NCBI GenBank assembly: GCA_040216735.1
Contig: JAVJOO010000005.1
Span: 682,001 to 746,000 of the forward strand
From: Alphaproteobacteria bacterium
GTDB lineage: Bacteria; Pseudomonadota; Alphaproteobacteria; SHVP01
DNA: 64,000 bases
Direction: 5' to 3'
Both the position numbers and the translations under genes were made by a program. The stretch's first letter is position 1, and each line of letters opens with the position of its first letter. Positions 1 through 8,382 of the stretch are shown here, in pieces. Below the pieces are notes generated by a model. It saw only the letters and a program-made list of their open reading frames with translations, made no database searches and was not told the origin of the DNA.

Positions 1-722
1 ACGTCGGTGAGGACGTATGCCAAGCGAAAGCTGGAGCCTAGTTCCCTATTGATGATCGATCCGTGCTTGCCGAGTTCGCCGAATCCGCAGGCCAACGCAG
101 GGGGGATCATCAGAATCGGCCCGGCCTCGGGCCCGCCGTGGGGGAAGCCGTCCCAGCCTTGGGTGCGCAACCAACTGGCCAGCCGCTTGGCGACCTGGGT
201 CCCGCGCCCGTACTGGCGCACCACTTCGGCGATCGCGCGTGGGTGGGGCGCGGTGCTGAGCTCGTCGTAGTCCATCGCGACACCCAACATCACCGCCCAG
301 CGCTGTTCGATCTCGAACCCTTCGAAGACCCATTCGGGCCGCATCGGGGCGATACCGACGAGTTCGGCGCCAAGGTCGCGGGCGGTTGCCTTGATCGCGG
401 CGGACCAGTCCGCCGGCGTCCGCTGCGCCTTCTCCGGTGCCAGCGGTGCAAGCGGTTCGGCCATGATTGGAATCCGGTCGTGGCGCGCCTTGCCGATCAC
501 CGGGTGCGAGGGCAGGCCGCGAAACCATGTCTGGAGGGCGGCGAAGCGGGTGCGTTCGGGGTCGTGGTGGTAGATCGGCTCGGGGCGACGGATCGCCGTT
601 TCATCCAGACCGTTGACCGCGTTGCCCGAGACATCGGGCCATAGGTCGCGCTGAACCTGGGGGGTGACGTAGGGTTCGGCCGGCGGTTGCCAGAGATCGT
701 CCGATTCCGGCGGCTGGGCCAA
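1..722 (-). CDS. Reductive-dehalogenase-like (RdhA/QueG superfamily) protein, N-terminal part, cut by window edge
   Basis: The frame is open from a TTG codon at 722 to base 1 (240 codons, no stop) and would continue outside the window. An AGGGG ribosome site lies just before the TTG and overlaps the end of the upstream FAD oxidase gene, so it is probably translated as the last visible gene of operon A. Internal ATG starts (for example near 461) would remove a well-formed N-terminus. Around residues 110-150 there is an RDLGAELVGIAPM-type segment, and near the edge GELGKHGSIINRELG followed by RLAYVLTD, which resembles the corrinoid-binding fold region of RdhA and QueG proteins. No twin-arginine signal is visible, as in cytoplasmic catabolic RdhA proteins. 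The Fe-S cysteines and catalytic tyrosine would lie beyond the window, so dehalogenase activity cannot be judged. QueG itself is less likely given the long N-terminus. Confidence 0.72.
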   Translation of the reverse strand, partial: MAQPPESDDLWQPPAEPYVTPQVQRDLWPDVSGNAVNGLDETAIRRPEPIYHHDPERTRFAALQTWFRGLPSHPVIGKARHDRIPIMAEPLAPLAPEKAQRTPADWSAAIKATARDLGAELVGIAPMRPEWVFEGFEIEQRWAVMLGVAMDYDELSTAPHPRAIAEVVRQYGRGTQVAKRLASWLRTQGWDGFPHGGPEAGPILMIPPALACGFGELGKHGSIINRELGSSFRLAYVLTD

Positions 723-727
723 GGCCC

Positions 728-2296
728 CTACCGCCAGCCGAGGTTGCCGGGATTGAGGCGGCGATCCGGATCGAGAAGGTCTTTGATCGAGGTCAGCACG
801 GCATAGGTTTCAGGTTCCAACGCGTCGGGCAGATTGTAGAATTTGCCGACTTGCGCGGTGACGGCGCCGAGACCGAAGAACAGGTCGCGCAGCTCTTCAC
901 GGACGCGCATAACCACGGCCCGGGTTTCGGGGTTGGCAGCAATTCCTTCGAACTTCGCGTAGCGCTTCCGATCGAGGTAGCGCATGTGGAAATCGCCGAC
1001 CTCATCCTTCCAGTAGAACATCGGTTCCAGAAGCCAGAACTGCCCGTTGATAGAGGACAGGTAGGAATATTGGATGTCGTGGTCCGCCAATAGTTTGTCG
1101 CGCTCGGCGAAAAATCCATCGACCGCTTTGACGACGCCGAGGGCCTTCGACATCGGGAAGACGCCGTGCACCGGCACCCAGCGCTCGCCCTGCAGGCCAA
1201 GGAAGCCGCGGATGGAAAACGGCTTGGCGCGCATCGCGATCGGGATACTCGGTTCGATGTCGCGCCCGCCGTGGCTGGCGCAGGCTTGGCGGGCCGCTTC
1301 CATCGCGACGTCTGCCGCGCGTTGATCGAACCCTTCGACGGTGAGGTGGAGCGACCATTTGACGTCGTCATAGGCGTCGCGGCCGGCGGCAACGATGCGG
1401 GCGGCATCCTTCAGGCCGCGCACCAGCGAGCCCGAACCGCGCGCGATGTCGCGCAGGGTCTCCGCCCCCTCGCGCAGGCCAACCTTGGTCGCCGTCCGGT
1501 TTTTGAGCGGGTCCATCCCGAAGCTCTTGGCCGCCACTCCAAGGCGCGACACGTCGGTCATCGCCGTCGCCATATCGGCCAAGGTTTCGAACGCGAACGA
1601 ACCAAAGGCGACGCCGGCGGGAATACGTTCGATGCGTAGTGTCAGGCGCGTCTTGACGCCGAAGGTGCCGGTATCGCCCAGGAAAAGGCCCGTCAGGTCG
1701 GGACCGTAGTAACGGTAGAACGGCGACGCCGCGCGGGTAATCGCGGAGGACCCGGTATGGACGATGCGACCGTCGGCAAGCACCACTTCAAGCCCAAGGA
1801 TCGTATCCATGCTGCCCGGAATATTCTGCGAGGCCGCACCGCCGACGGTCGAATAGACGCCCGAGATCGGCCCGGTCAGAACGGTCCGTAGGCCACGCGG
1901 GCGCAACTCATCCATGACCTGTTGCCAGGTGACCGCCGGACCTAACGTGATGTAGCGGTCTTCCTCATTGACCTCGTGGATCGCGTTGAGGCGGGTTAAG
2001 TCGAGAATCATGGTGCCGGATTTTTCCGGTACGTAGCCCTTGGTGTAGGAAAGGCCGCCGCCGCGCGGGGCGACGGCAAGACCGAGTTCCGCAGCAGCGA
2101 TCAGCAGCGCCGAAACATCGGCCGCCGATCCGGGGCGCGCGACAATGTCGGCGACCGGCGCGTCCCACTGTACGATGTCCTGGGAGAAGAACGCCCTCTC
2201 CGCTGCATCGGTCACGACATTGGCATCTCCAACAATCGGTGCAATCCGGGCCGCGAGGGCGGCGGGATCGATAACGGAGGAACTGCCGGCCGTCAT
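728..2296 (-). CDS. FAD-binding oxidase, PCMH/VAO family (GlcD or cresol-dehydrogenase-like)
   Basis: A 522-residue flavoprotein. The N-terminal PCMH-type FAD domain shows APRGGGLSYTKGY near residues 76-88 and a GVYSTVGGAASQNIPGS loop near 146-162, both typical of dinucleotide contacts in this fold. The C-terminus ends in LDPDRRLNPGNLG, the usual closing motif of GlcD and vanillyl-alcohol-oxidase relatives. Family members oxidise 2-hydroxy acids, 4-alkylphenols or other alcohols in the cytoplasm; the substrate cannot be read from sequence. It starts 4 bases after the tandem hydrolase gene and overlaps the ribosome site of the RdhA-like gene, so it sits in the middle of operon A. Confidence 0.88.
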   Translation of the reverse strand: MTAGSSSVIDPAALAARIAPIVGDANVVTDAAERAFFSQDIVQWDAPVADIVARPGSAADVSALLIAAAELGLAVAPRGGGLSYTKGYVPEKSGTMILDLTRLNAIHEVNEEDRYITLGPAVTWQQVMDELRPRGLRTVLTGPISGVYSTVGGAASQNIPGSMDTILGLEVVLADGRIVHTGSSAITRAASPFYRYYGPDLTGLFLGDTGTFGVKTRLTLRIERIPAGVAFGSFAFETLADMATAMTDVSRLGVAAKSFGMDPLKNRTATKVGLREGAETLRDIARGSGSLVRGLKDAARIVAAGRDAYDDVKWSLHLTVEGFDQRAADVAMEAARQACASHGGRDIEPSIPIAMRAKPFSIRGFLGLQGERWVPVHGVFPMSKALGVVKAVDGFFAERDKLLADHDIQYSYLSSINGQFWLLEPMFYWKDEVGDFHMRYLDRKRYAKFEGIAANPETRAVVMRVREELRDLFFGLGAVTAQVGKFYNLPDALEPETYAVLTSIKDLLDPDRRLNPGNLGWR

Positions 2297-2300
2297 CTGC

Positions 2301-3986
2301 TCACCCCAGCGATTTCAAGAAGGTGTCGATCGCAGTCGCGGTCGTGGTGGGCGACGGCGTTGCCCCAAGATCGTCGATTGGTCGACCGAGGAGACGTTCG
2401 GTTGCCGCGCGGCAGGGCGCGAAATTGTCCGCTTCGGCCACGCCGATCCACGTCGGCAGACGCACCTCCGCCAGACGCTCCCGGGCGGGATAGTCGAATG
2501 CCGCATCCCATGCCGGTTTGAACGACGTCGGATGTTTGATCATCTCGACGACCTGGCGATGGGTTTCGTCCGGCGCGATGCCCGGCTCGATAAAGCGACT
2601 GGCCGCCAAGGTTTTTTCGAACCAGGGGTAGTAGATCTGCTTATCCCTGGTCTGGTGCCAGATCGAGGTGAGGTGATGACCGTCCCACACCGGGTCCGTG
2701 GGCAGGGCCCAGTTCGCTCCGAAGCGCACGCGGTCGGCATGCGAGAACACCATCGGACCTTCCAGCATGAGGCTGGCAACCGTGGAGGGATGGTCGAGGG
2801 CGAGGGCCAGCGCTACCGAGGCGCCAGCATTATGGCCGTAGATGTGCGCCGGTGGGCATTTGAGTTGGGCCAAGGTCTGCGCAACAGCCGCGGCATAGGC
2901 GGCGATGCTGTGATCGGTTGTCGGATCGGAATCGCCGTGACCCGGCAGATCGATGGCAATGGCCCGCCGGGTCTTGCCAATCTCCAGGAGCAACGGTTCG
3001 AGGAGTTTTCCCGATCCCGGGAAGCGGTGCAGCAGAACCACCGGAGCGCCGGATTGGGTACCCGCCGTGCGCACGGCGATCTGACGGCTCCCAACGGCGA
3101 CGTACCGAATGGTGGCCCGCCCCGGTAGGTCGGCGACGTCAGGCGCGGGCGGCGGTTCGCCTTTGGCCGGATACTGGCGAAAAATTTCGAGTTCTTGCAT
3201 CGCCGCGTCGCGCTTGTCGCGCTCGAACTCTTTGACCCAGGACTTCGCCGGCATGCGCTTGAGCGCTGAAAAGACCGAATCACCGGGCCGCCCGCCGAAA
3301 CACACCGGCACCGGCCCCTTGAGGATCGCTTCGACCGCCGCGATGCCCTCGTGCAGGAATGCCGCAGCATAGGGATTTTTGTAGGTGTTGCCGGCGACGA
3401 GGATTTCACGCGTCCCACGCTGTAAGAAATCCAGGTCGGGAACGTCTTGGTCGGCGCGGTTGGCGCCTTCGTGTTTATTCCATGGCCAGAAGACATGCTG
3501 CTCGCGGTAGCGGAACCACCACCACAGCAAATGGGACCCCGCCCAATCGGGCACGATATCGGCGAGATAGTTCTTCAAATAATCGTCACGGACCGCCGCG
3601 CTGAACAAGGGAAAGCCGTCGGTGACAACCGTCGCGGTCCGATCCGGGAAGCGACGCGCAAATTCTACGGCGATCGACGCACCGGTGTGGCGACCGTAAA
3701 GCGCGCAATGTTTGACGCCGAGTACGTCGAGCGTTTCTGCCAGCGCGTCGGCGAGGTCCTCGATCAGTTCCTGACGGCCGAGGTCGAGACGATCGGAAAA
3801 CCCTTGGCCCGGCGTGTCGATGGCGATGACCGTGAAGTCCTTGGCGAAGATCGGGAAGTGCACCGCTTCGAAAACTTCGCTCGAAACCGGCGACGCGTGA
3901 AGCAACACAAGTGCCGGCCCCTTACCGGCCCGCCGGTAGTGGACCCGGCGCTTGCCCACCGTGACGTAGTGGCGGGTGACCATCAT
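2301..3986 (-). CDS. Tandem alpha/beta-hydrolase with both nucleophile serines replaced
   Basis: A 561-residue protein made of two alpha/beta-hydrolase domains in one chain, about residues 5-270 and 292-560. Each begins with a HYVTVG or RYVAVG strand, has the oxyanion region LLHASPVS or LLHRFPGSG, and the IDTPGQGFSD or IDLPGHGDSD turn. The nucleophile elbow, normally G-x-S-x-G, reads GRHTG (98-102) in the first domain and GHNAG (384-388) in the second, so the serine position is histidine and asparagine. Both copies resemble C-C bond hydrolases and haloalkane-dehalogenase-type folds overall. The gene overlaps the acyl-CoA synthetase gene by 4 bases. The product may be a non-serine lyase, an oxygenase-like cofactor-free enzyme or a binding protein; ordinary esterase activity is unlikely. 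Confidence 0.85.
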   Translation of the reverse strand: MMVTRHYVTVGKRRVHYRRAGKGPALVLLHASPVSSEVFEAVHFPIFAKDFTVIAIDTPGQGFSDRLDLGRQELIEDLADALAETLDVLGVKHCALYGRHTGASIAVEFARRFPDRTATVVTDGFPLFSAAVRDDYLKNYLADIVPDWAGSHLLWWWFRYREQHVFWPWNKHEGANRADQDVPDLDFLQRGTREILVAGNTYKNPYAAAFLHEGIAAVEAILKGPVPVCFGGRPGDSVFSALKRMPAKSWVKEFERDKRDAAMQELEIFRQYPAKGEPPPAPDVADLPGRATIRYVAVGSRQIAVRTAGTQSGAPVVLLHRFPGSGKLLEPLLLEIGKTRRAIAIDLPGHGDSDPTTDHSIAAYAAAVAQTLAQLKCPPAHIYGHNAGASVALALALDHPSTVASLMLEGPMVFSHADRVRFGANWALPTDPVWDGHHLTSIWHQTRDKQIYYPWFEKTLAASRFIEPGIAPDETHRQVVEMIKHPTSFKPAWDAAFDYPARERLAEVRLPTWIGVAEADNFAPCRAATERLLGRPIDDLGATPSPTTTATAIDTFLKSLG

Positions 3987-5548
3987 GTGTCGAACTCCCC
4001 CTTGTTCAACGAATCGCGCAGGTCGCGGTGTAGGATTTTACCGGTCGCGTTCTTGGGTAGCGCATCGACGAAGTGGAACTCCTTGGGCAGCTTGTAGCGG
4101 GCCAACACGTGGGCGCAACGCTCTTTGAGCTCGTCCGCAGTGGCCGACTGGCCGGGCCGAAGAACCACGAAAGCGGTGACCGATTCGCCCCAATAGTCGT
4201 CTTTCTTGCCGACTACCGCCGCCTCGCCGACGGCGGGGTGATGGTGGAGCACTTCTTCGATTTCGCGCGGGAAGATATTCTGGCCGCCTGATATAATGAC
4301 GTTCTTCTTGCGGTCCACGAGATAAAGGAAGCCCTCGTCGTCCGTCTTGCCGAGATCGCCCACGGTGCACCAACCGTCGACTAGGGATTCGGCAGTCGCT
4401 TCGGGTTTGTTCCAATAGCCGTTGAACAGCCATGCGTTCTTGATCCAGACCTCGCCAACTTCGCCCGGCGCAAGGACGTCGCCCTGTTCGTTGCGGATTT
4501 CGAGCCACACGCTGGGACCGGGTTGGCCCACGCAACTGATCTTGCGCAACTGGTCTTCGGGCCGCAGGAAGGTGCAACCGCCGCATTCGGTCGAACCGTA
4601 GGTTTCGAACAGAATGCCCTCGCCGAAAAAGTCGACGATCTTTTCCTTGGTGGCCTGCGGCAGCGGCGCGGCGTTGGAATGGATCACGTCGAGCGAGCTT
4701 TTGTCGAAGCGATCGAGTTTTTCGCGACCGAGGTTGAACATGGCGTGGAAATGAGTCGGCACCATGAACATGCTGGTAATCCGGCGTTCTTCGAGCGCCC
4801 GCAGCATCAGTTCAGGTTCAAACCTGGGCAAAATATGCGTGGTGCCGCCAAAAAACGGTCCCGCTAGGGCATTGATGAAACCGGCGCCATTGTGGAACGG
4901 CGACGTCGCCAACGGCCGAGCTTCGGGCGTATAGCACCCGTAATTCGCCGCCATGGTGAACAGCATGTGGTTCACCCGCGAGCGGTGCGACAGGAGGACG
5001 CCCTTGGGGTTCCCTGTCGTGCCCGACGTATAGGGGATCGAAAACACATCCCACTCTTCCAAGGCCACCGAGGACTGCGAGCTGGAGGCAGCGGCAAGCA
5101 GTTTTTCGTAGTCGCTGTTGTCGTTACCCGGATCGATCACGACGATCCGTTCGACGCTTTGGAGGTCGGCAGCGAAGGCGGCATCTTGGTAGTCGACATG
5201 GACGAACAGAATGCGCGCGCCGGCGTCGTTGCAGATGTATGACGCTTCGTGGGCGGTTGACTTGGCGTTGATCATCGCCGGGGCCACGCCGATTTCCGAC
5301 ATGCCGCAGGTGACCTCGACGAACTCAATACAGTTGGCGCACATCAGGCCTACACGGTCGCCCGGTTTCAGGCCAAGGCCGAGACCGGCGTTGGAGACGC
5401 GGTTGATGCGACCGATCAATTGCGCGTGGGTGAGTTCCCTGCCCGCTTCGGTCAACGCCAGTTTATTGGGCGTCCGTCGGGCGCTCGTGCGCAAGCCCTC
5501 GGTGATCGTGACAGCCCGGTAGGAGGAAGGTCTTTCTGCAATCGACAT
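3983..5548 (-). CDS. Acyl-CoA synthetase (AMP-forming), operon A copy
   Basis: A 521-residue adenylate-forming enzyme that would activate a carboxylic acid to its CoA thioester through an acyl-AMP. The P-loop-like motif YTSGTTGNPKG lies at residues 173-183, YGSTE follows in the middle, and the C-terminal domain has GDLGKTDDEGFLYLVDRKK and the catalytic-lysine motif PKNATGK. Length is normal for medium-chain or aromatic acyl-CoA ligases. It starts 7 bases after the double-cupin gene and overlaps the tandem hydrolase gene by 4 bases. A second, clearly distinct synthetase lies in operon B at 13952, also next to an amidohydrolase gene. Substrate unknown. Confidence 0.93.
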   Translation of the reverse strand: MSIAERPSSYRAVTITEGLRTSARRTPNKLALTEAGRELTHAQLIGRINRVSNAGLGLGLKPGDRVGLMCANCIEFVEVTCGMSEIGVAPAMINAKSTAHEASYICNDAGARILFVHVDYQDAAFAADLQSVERIVVIDPGNDNSDYEKLLAAASSSQSSVALEEWDVFSIPYTSGTTGNPKGVLLSHRSRVNHMLFTMAANYGCYTPEARPLATSPFHNGAGFINALAGPFFGGTTHILPRFEPELMLRALEERRITSMFMVPTHFHAMFNLGREKLDRFDKSSLDVIHSNAAPLPQATKEKIVDFFGEGILFETYGSTECGGCTFLRPEDQLRKISCVGQPGPSVWLEIRNEQGDVLAPGEVGEVWIKNAWLFNGYWNKPEATAESLVDGWCTVGDLGKTDDEGFLYLVDRKKNVIISGGQNIFPREIEEVLHHHPAVGEAAVVGKKDDYWGESVTAFVVLRPGQSATADELKERCAHVLARYKLPKEFHFVDALPKNATGKILHRDLRDSLNKGEFDT

Positions 5549-5555
5549 AGTGAAC

Positions 5556-6407
5556 CTAGTAGCGCGCGGGTGGCGGCAGCGGCTTGGACCCGGCCTCCGC
5601 CAGTTCGGGTGGTAGGACGGGGTTGTGCTCGGGTTCGTAGCTGTGCGGCACCGGGGGATCGAGTTCGGTGGTTAGCGGACCGCCAACGCTGCGCAGCAGG
5701 ATCAAGGCCCCCGACGGACTGCCATAGGGCCCGTGGGTCACCATCGGGGGACGCCAACAGTAGGCGCCAGCCTGCATGAACCCTCCCTTGCCGGCGAGCG
5801 ACCCACCGAGAATGTAGAACTCTTGCCCAACCGGGTGCCGCTCGGGCGAGGACTCCGGTTTGAACGGGACGACGCCGGTCAAATAGCTGATTTCGCCGGT
5901 GTCCGGATCGGTGAACAGCGACAACAAACGGGAACTTGTCGAGATGTCGCGCAACCCCATCGCATCGAGGTCCGCATTGCCCCAGTCGCCCTTTGCCGCC
6001 GATACGTACTCGACCAACCGGTCGGCGCGGAAAGCCGGCCCTGGCGCCGTGGCGGCCACGGCGTCAACCGGACCGTCGAGGAACGTGAGAACAACCGCGC
6101 CGCCCTTCGAGGACGCGGTCTTGCGCAGGTGGCCTGCCGGCAGGTGAGCATAAGTGTCGCGTGTGTAGTCGGTGCCGTTGATCGAAAGCGCGCCTTCGAG
6201 AACATAGAACTCTTCGTCGGTCGAGAGGTACTCGCCGTCGCGCCGTGTCCATCCGGCCGGATAGCGCACGACGCAGGTCGCCGCACCGGTCGTGTCGTCG
6301 ATGCTGAGGGTCTTGCACTCGACGTCGGCCCGACCGGTGCCGGCAGGCAAGCCCTTGGCCCACTTCAACGCCTGGGATTGGATGAACTCGATGTGTGGCC
6401 GTCCCAT
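5556..6407 (-). CDS. Double-cupin protein (DUF4437/ChrR-like)
   Basis: The start chosen is the ATG at 6407, which shares one base with the stop of the upstream amidohydrolase gene and has GGGAG just upstream; a longer reading from 6455 would run inside that gene. The product is 283 residues with two cupin units. The first (about 40-110) has RYPAGWTRRDGEY, EEFYVLEG and YAHLPAG; the second (about 175-250) has PERHPVGQEFYILGG and CWRPPMVTHGPYG. Proteins of this kind bind a metal and serve as small dioxygenases, isomerases or ligand sensors. No signal peptide or membrane segment is visible. Its place between the amidohydrolase and acyl-CoA synthetase genes suggests a pathway enzyme. Confidence 0.82.
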   Translation of the reverse strand: MGRPHIEFIQSQALKWAKGLPAGTGRADVECKTLSIDDTTGAATCVVRYPAGWTRRDGEYLSTDEEFYVLEGALSINGTDYTRDTYAHLPAGHLRKTASSKGGAVVLTFLDGPVDAVAATAPGPAFRADRLVEYVSAAKGDWGNADLDAMGLRDISTSSRLLSLFTDPDTGEISYLTGVVPFKPESSPERHPVGQEFYILGGSLAGKGGFMQAGAYCWRPPMVTHGPYGSPSGALILLRSVGGPLTTELDPPVPHSYEPEHNPVLPPELAEAGSKPLPPPARY

Positions 6408-7342
6408 TATTTGGCTCCCTTTTTTGCGGCGGGCGCGGTGAGCGCACTGCCCCAATGCGCCGGCGTCTTCTTAAGGCCGCCCTTGGGCAACTTGAAGATG
6501 CGGAGCGCGTTGTCGCGCATGATCTGCGCCTTCGAGGCGGGCTTGAAGTTGAGTTCCTCGACCTCGCGAACGGCGCGCTCCGGATCGATCACCATCCAGT
6601 CGGTCCCGAACATGAACTTATGCGACCCATAACTATTGGCATAATGCACCATTTGCGGCGGCCAATAGCGGGGCGCGTAGGCATCGCCACCGATATAGAT
6701 GTTCTCGTGCTTCCAAGCCATCGAGATCATCTCGTCGGTCCACGGCACCCCAAGGTGGATACCGAGTAACTTGAGTTCGGGATAAAGAATGGCGATCCGA
6801 TCGAGCGTGATGGGCTGCGCCATGCTGGGCAGACGACGGTCACGTTGGTAAATCAGGTTGTGACCGACCTGCATCATGATGGGGATGTCCAGTTCGATGC
6901 ACTTGGCGTAGATCGGAAAGACATAGGGATCGTCCGGCGCCATGTTGAACCAGTGGGGATAGAAGTGGGCGCCGACAAAGCCGTACTTCTCCACCGCCTC
7001 TTCGAGATCGCGGAGTTGCTGCATTCCGCGCATCGGATCGACCCCGGCCAAGCCGGAGAAGCGGTCGGGATATTTGCGGCAAATGTCGTAGACGTATTTG
7101 TACGCGATCTCCTTCGAGCCTCGAACGTTCATGTCCCCTGCCCGCACGGCAATGAGCAACGAGCGTTCGATACCGGCGCGGTCCATCTTTTTTAGATAGT
7201 CGGCGATGCTGACCCCGCGCCGCGCCCCCTTGGGTTGGCGTACCTGGTCCTTGAAGGTGTCGTCGCTGGGCGACGAGCCTTTCTTGATCAAATCCGGTGT
7301 CGCCACGTTGACGACGATATCGATGGCCCCTTTGACGCTCAT
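6407..7342 (-). CDS. Amidohydrolase-2 family protein lacking the N-terminal HxH motif, operon A copy
   Basis: A 311-residue TIM-barrel protein of the amidohydrolase-2 (ACMSD-like) type, which normally performs metal-dependent decarboxylation or hydrolysis. Family signs include GLAGVDP, VGAHFYPHWF, LKLLGIHLGVPWTDE and the FGTDW strand carrying the late aspartate. The first strand, however, reads AIDIVVNVATP where family enzymes have ID-x-H-x-H, so two metal-binding histidines are absent. It overlaps the preceding ABC ATPase gene by 4 bases (ATGA). The paralogue at 15430 in operon B has the same substitution, which argues against a simple mutation. Activity without the HxH pair is uncertain. 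Confidence 0.88.
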   Translation of the reverse strand: MSVKGAIDIVVNVATPDLIKKGSSPSDDTFKDQVRQPKGARRGVSIADYLKKMDRAGIERSLLIAVRAGDMNVRGSKEIAYKYVYDICRKYPDRFSGLAGVDPMRGMQQLRDLEEAVEKYGFVGAHFYPHWFNMAPDDPYVFPIYAKCIELDIPIMMQVGHNLIYQRDRRLPSMAQPITLDRIAILYPELKLLGIHLGVPWTDEMISMAWKHENIYIGGDAYAPRYWPPQMVHYANSYGSHKFMFGTDWMVIDPERAVREVEELNFKPASKAQIMRDNALRIFKLPKGGLKKTPAHWGSALTAPAAKKGAK

Positions 7343-8382
7343 GTCGCTCTCCTCACGAACTGATCCTGGAACTTCTTATGGGTATCGGTATCGGTACGGG
7401 CCGAAGCCGATCGAATATCGTTGGTGCCGTCATCGACGCGCACACAGGCAGCATGATGATCCGCGCCGACGGTGACGGCAGCGGGCCGCGCCCGCGTACA
7501 CTCGTCCCGGACCAGCGGACAGCGGGGGGCGAACGGACACCCCGGCGGCAAGTTGACCGGACCCGGCACCTCGCCTTGGAGGATTTGTCGGTCGAGCACG
7601 ACATCGGGGTCGGGCGGCAGGTCGGCCGATAGAAGCGCCTGGGAGTAAGGATGCGCAGGTCTATCGAAGACGGAATCGGCGGGCCCGTCCTCGGCGACGA
7701 AGCCGAGGTATAGAACCAAAATGCGGTGGCTGACGAGTTGCACCGTTTCAAGATCGTGGGAGATGAATAGCATCGCCACGCCGGTCTCGCGCTGCAACTC
7801 GCCCAACAGTTCCAGAATGCCCGCCCGCACCGACAGATCGAGTGAACTTGTCGGTTCGTCGAGCACAATCACTTTAGGATCGGTCGCCAAGGCACGGGCA
7901 ATACACACCCGCTGGAGTTGACCGCCCGAAAGTTCATTGGGAAACCGCGTCAACAGGTCGGCGTTGAGATGGACGCGGGCGGCAAGTGCGGTGACCTTCG
8001 CGCGCCGCGCGGCAGCATCCAAGCCGCTGTGCAACTTGACCATTTCGCCGATCAGGTTGCCGACACGCATGCGAGGGTTAAGCGCGCTGTAGGGGTCTTG
8101 GAAGACGATCTGGATTTCCTTGCGCAGCGGCCGCATCTCGCGCTCGTTGATCGTCGAAATGTCGCGCCCGCCGAAGTGGATCGTCCCCGACGTCGGACGC
8201 AGCAGGCGAACGACATTGCGACCGATGGTCGACTTGCCCGACCCACTCTCGCCGACGAGCCCGACGGTTTGGCCCGGCACCAGATCGAACGAGACACCGT
8301 TGACGGCATGGATGATTTCGCCCGGCCGATTGCCGGGGAAATGCTTGACCAAGTTCCGCACCTTTAGAATCGGCTCAACCAT
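7339..8382 (-). CDS. Peptide/nickel-type ABC transporter ATP-binding protein, DppF/OppF-like
   Basis: Start taken as the ATG at 8382, whose reading frame overlaps the end of the DppD-like gene by 8 bases; a start at 8421 would only add residues from inside that gene. The 347-residue product has Walker A GESGSGKS at about 44-51, the signature LSGGQLQR, and Walker B VIVLDEPTSSLD. The C-terminal oligopeptide-transporter extension is present with CPFAPRCPLVRDEC. It supplies one of the two ATPases of the importer whose other parts follow upstream at 8375-12904. It is followed without a gap by the amidohydrolase gene. Confidence 0.93.
   Translation of the reverse strand: MVEPILKVRNLVKHFPGNRPGEIIHAVNGVSFDLVPGQTVGLVGESGSGKSTIGRNVVRLLRPTSGTIHFGGRDISTINEREMRPLRKEIQIVFQDPYSALNPRMRVGNLIGEMVKLHSGLDAAARRAKVTALAARVHLNADLLTRFPNELSGGQLQRVCIARALATDPKVIVLDEPTSSLDLSVRAGILELLGELQRETGVAMLFISHDLETVQLVSHRILVLYLGFVAEDGPADSVFDRPAHPYSQALLSADLPPDPDVVLDRQILQGEVPGPVNLPPGCPFAPRCPLVRDECTRARPAAVTVGADHHAACVRVDDGTNDIRSASARTDTDTHKKFQDQFVRRAT

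Noticed and set aside
46-644. Two overlapping frames in the first 650 bases (160 and 193 codons)
   Set aside because: They are arginine- or glycine-rich shadows of the RdhA-like frame, which gives a family-like protein and a proper ribosome site.
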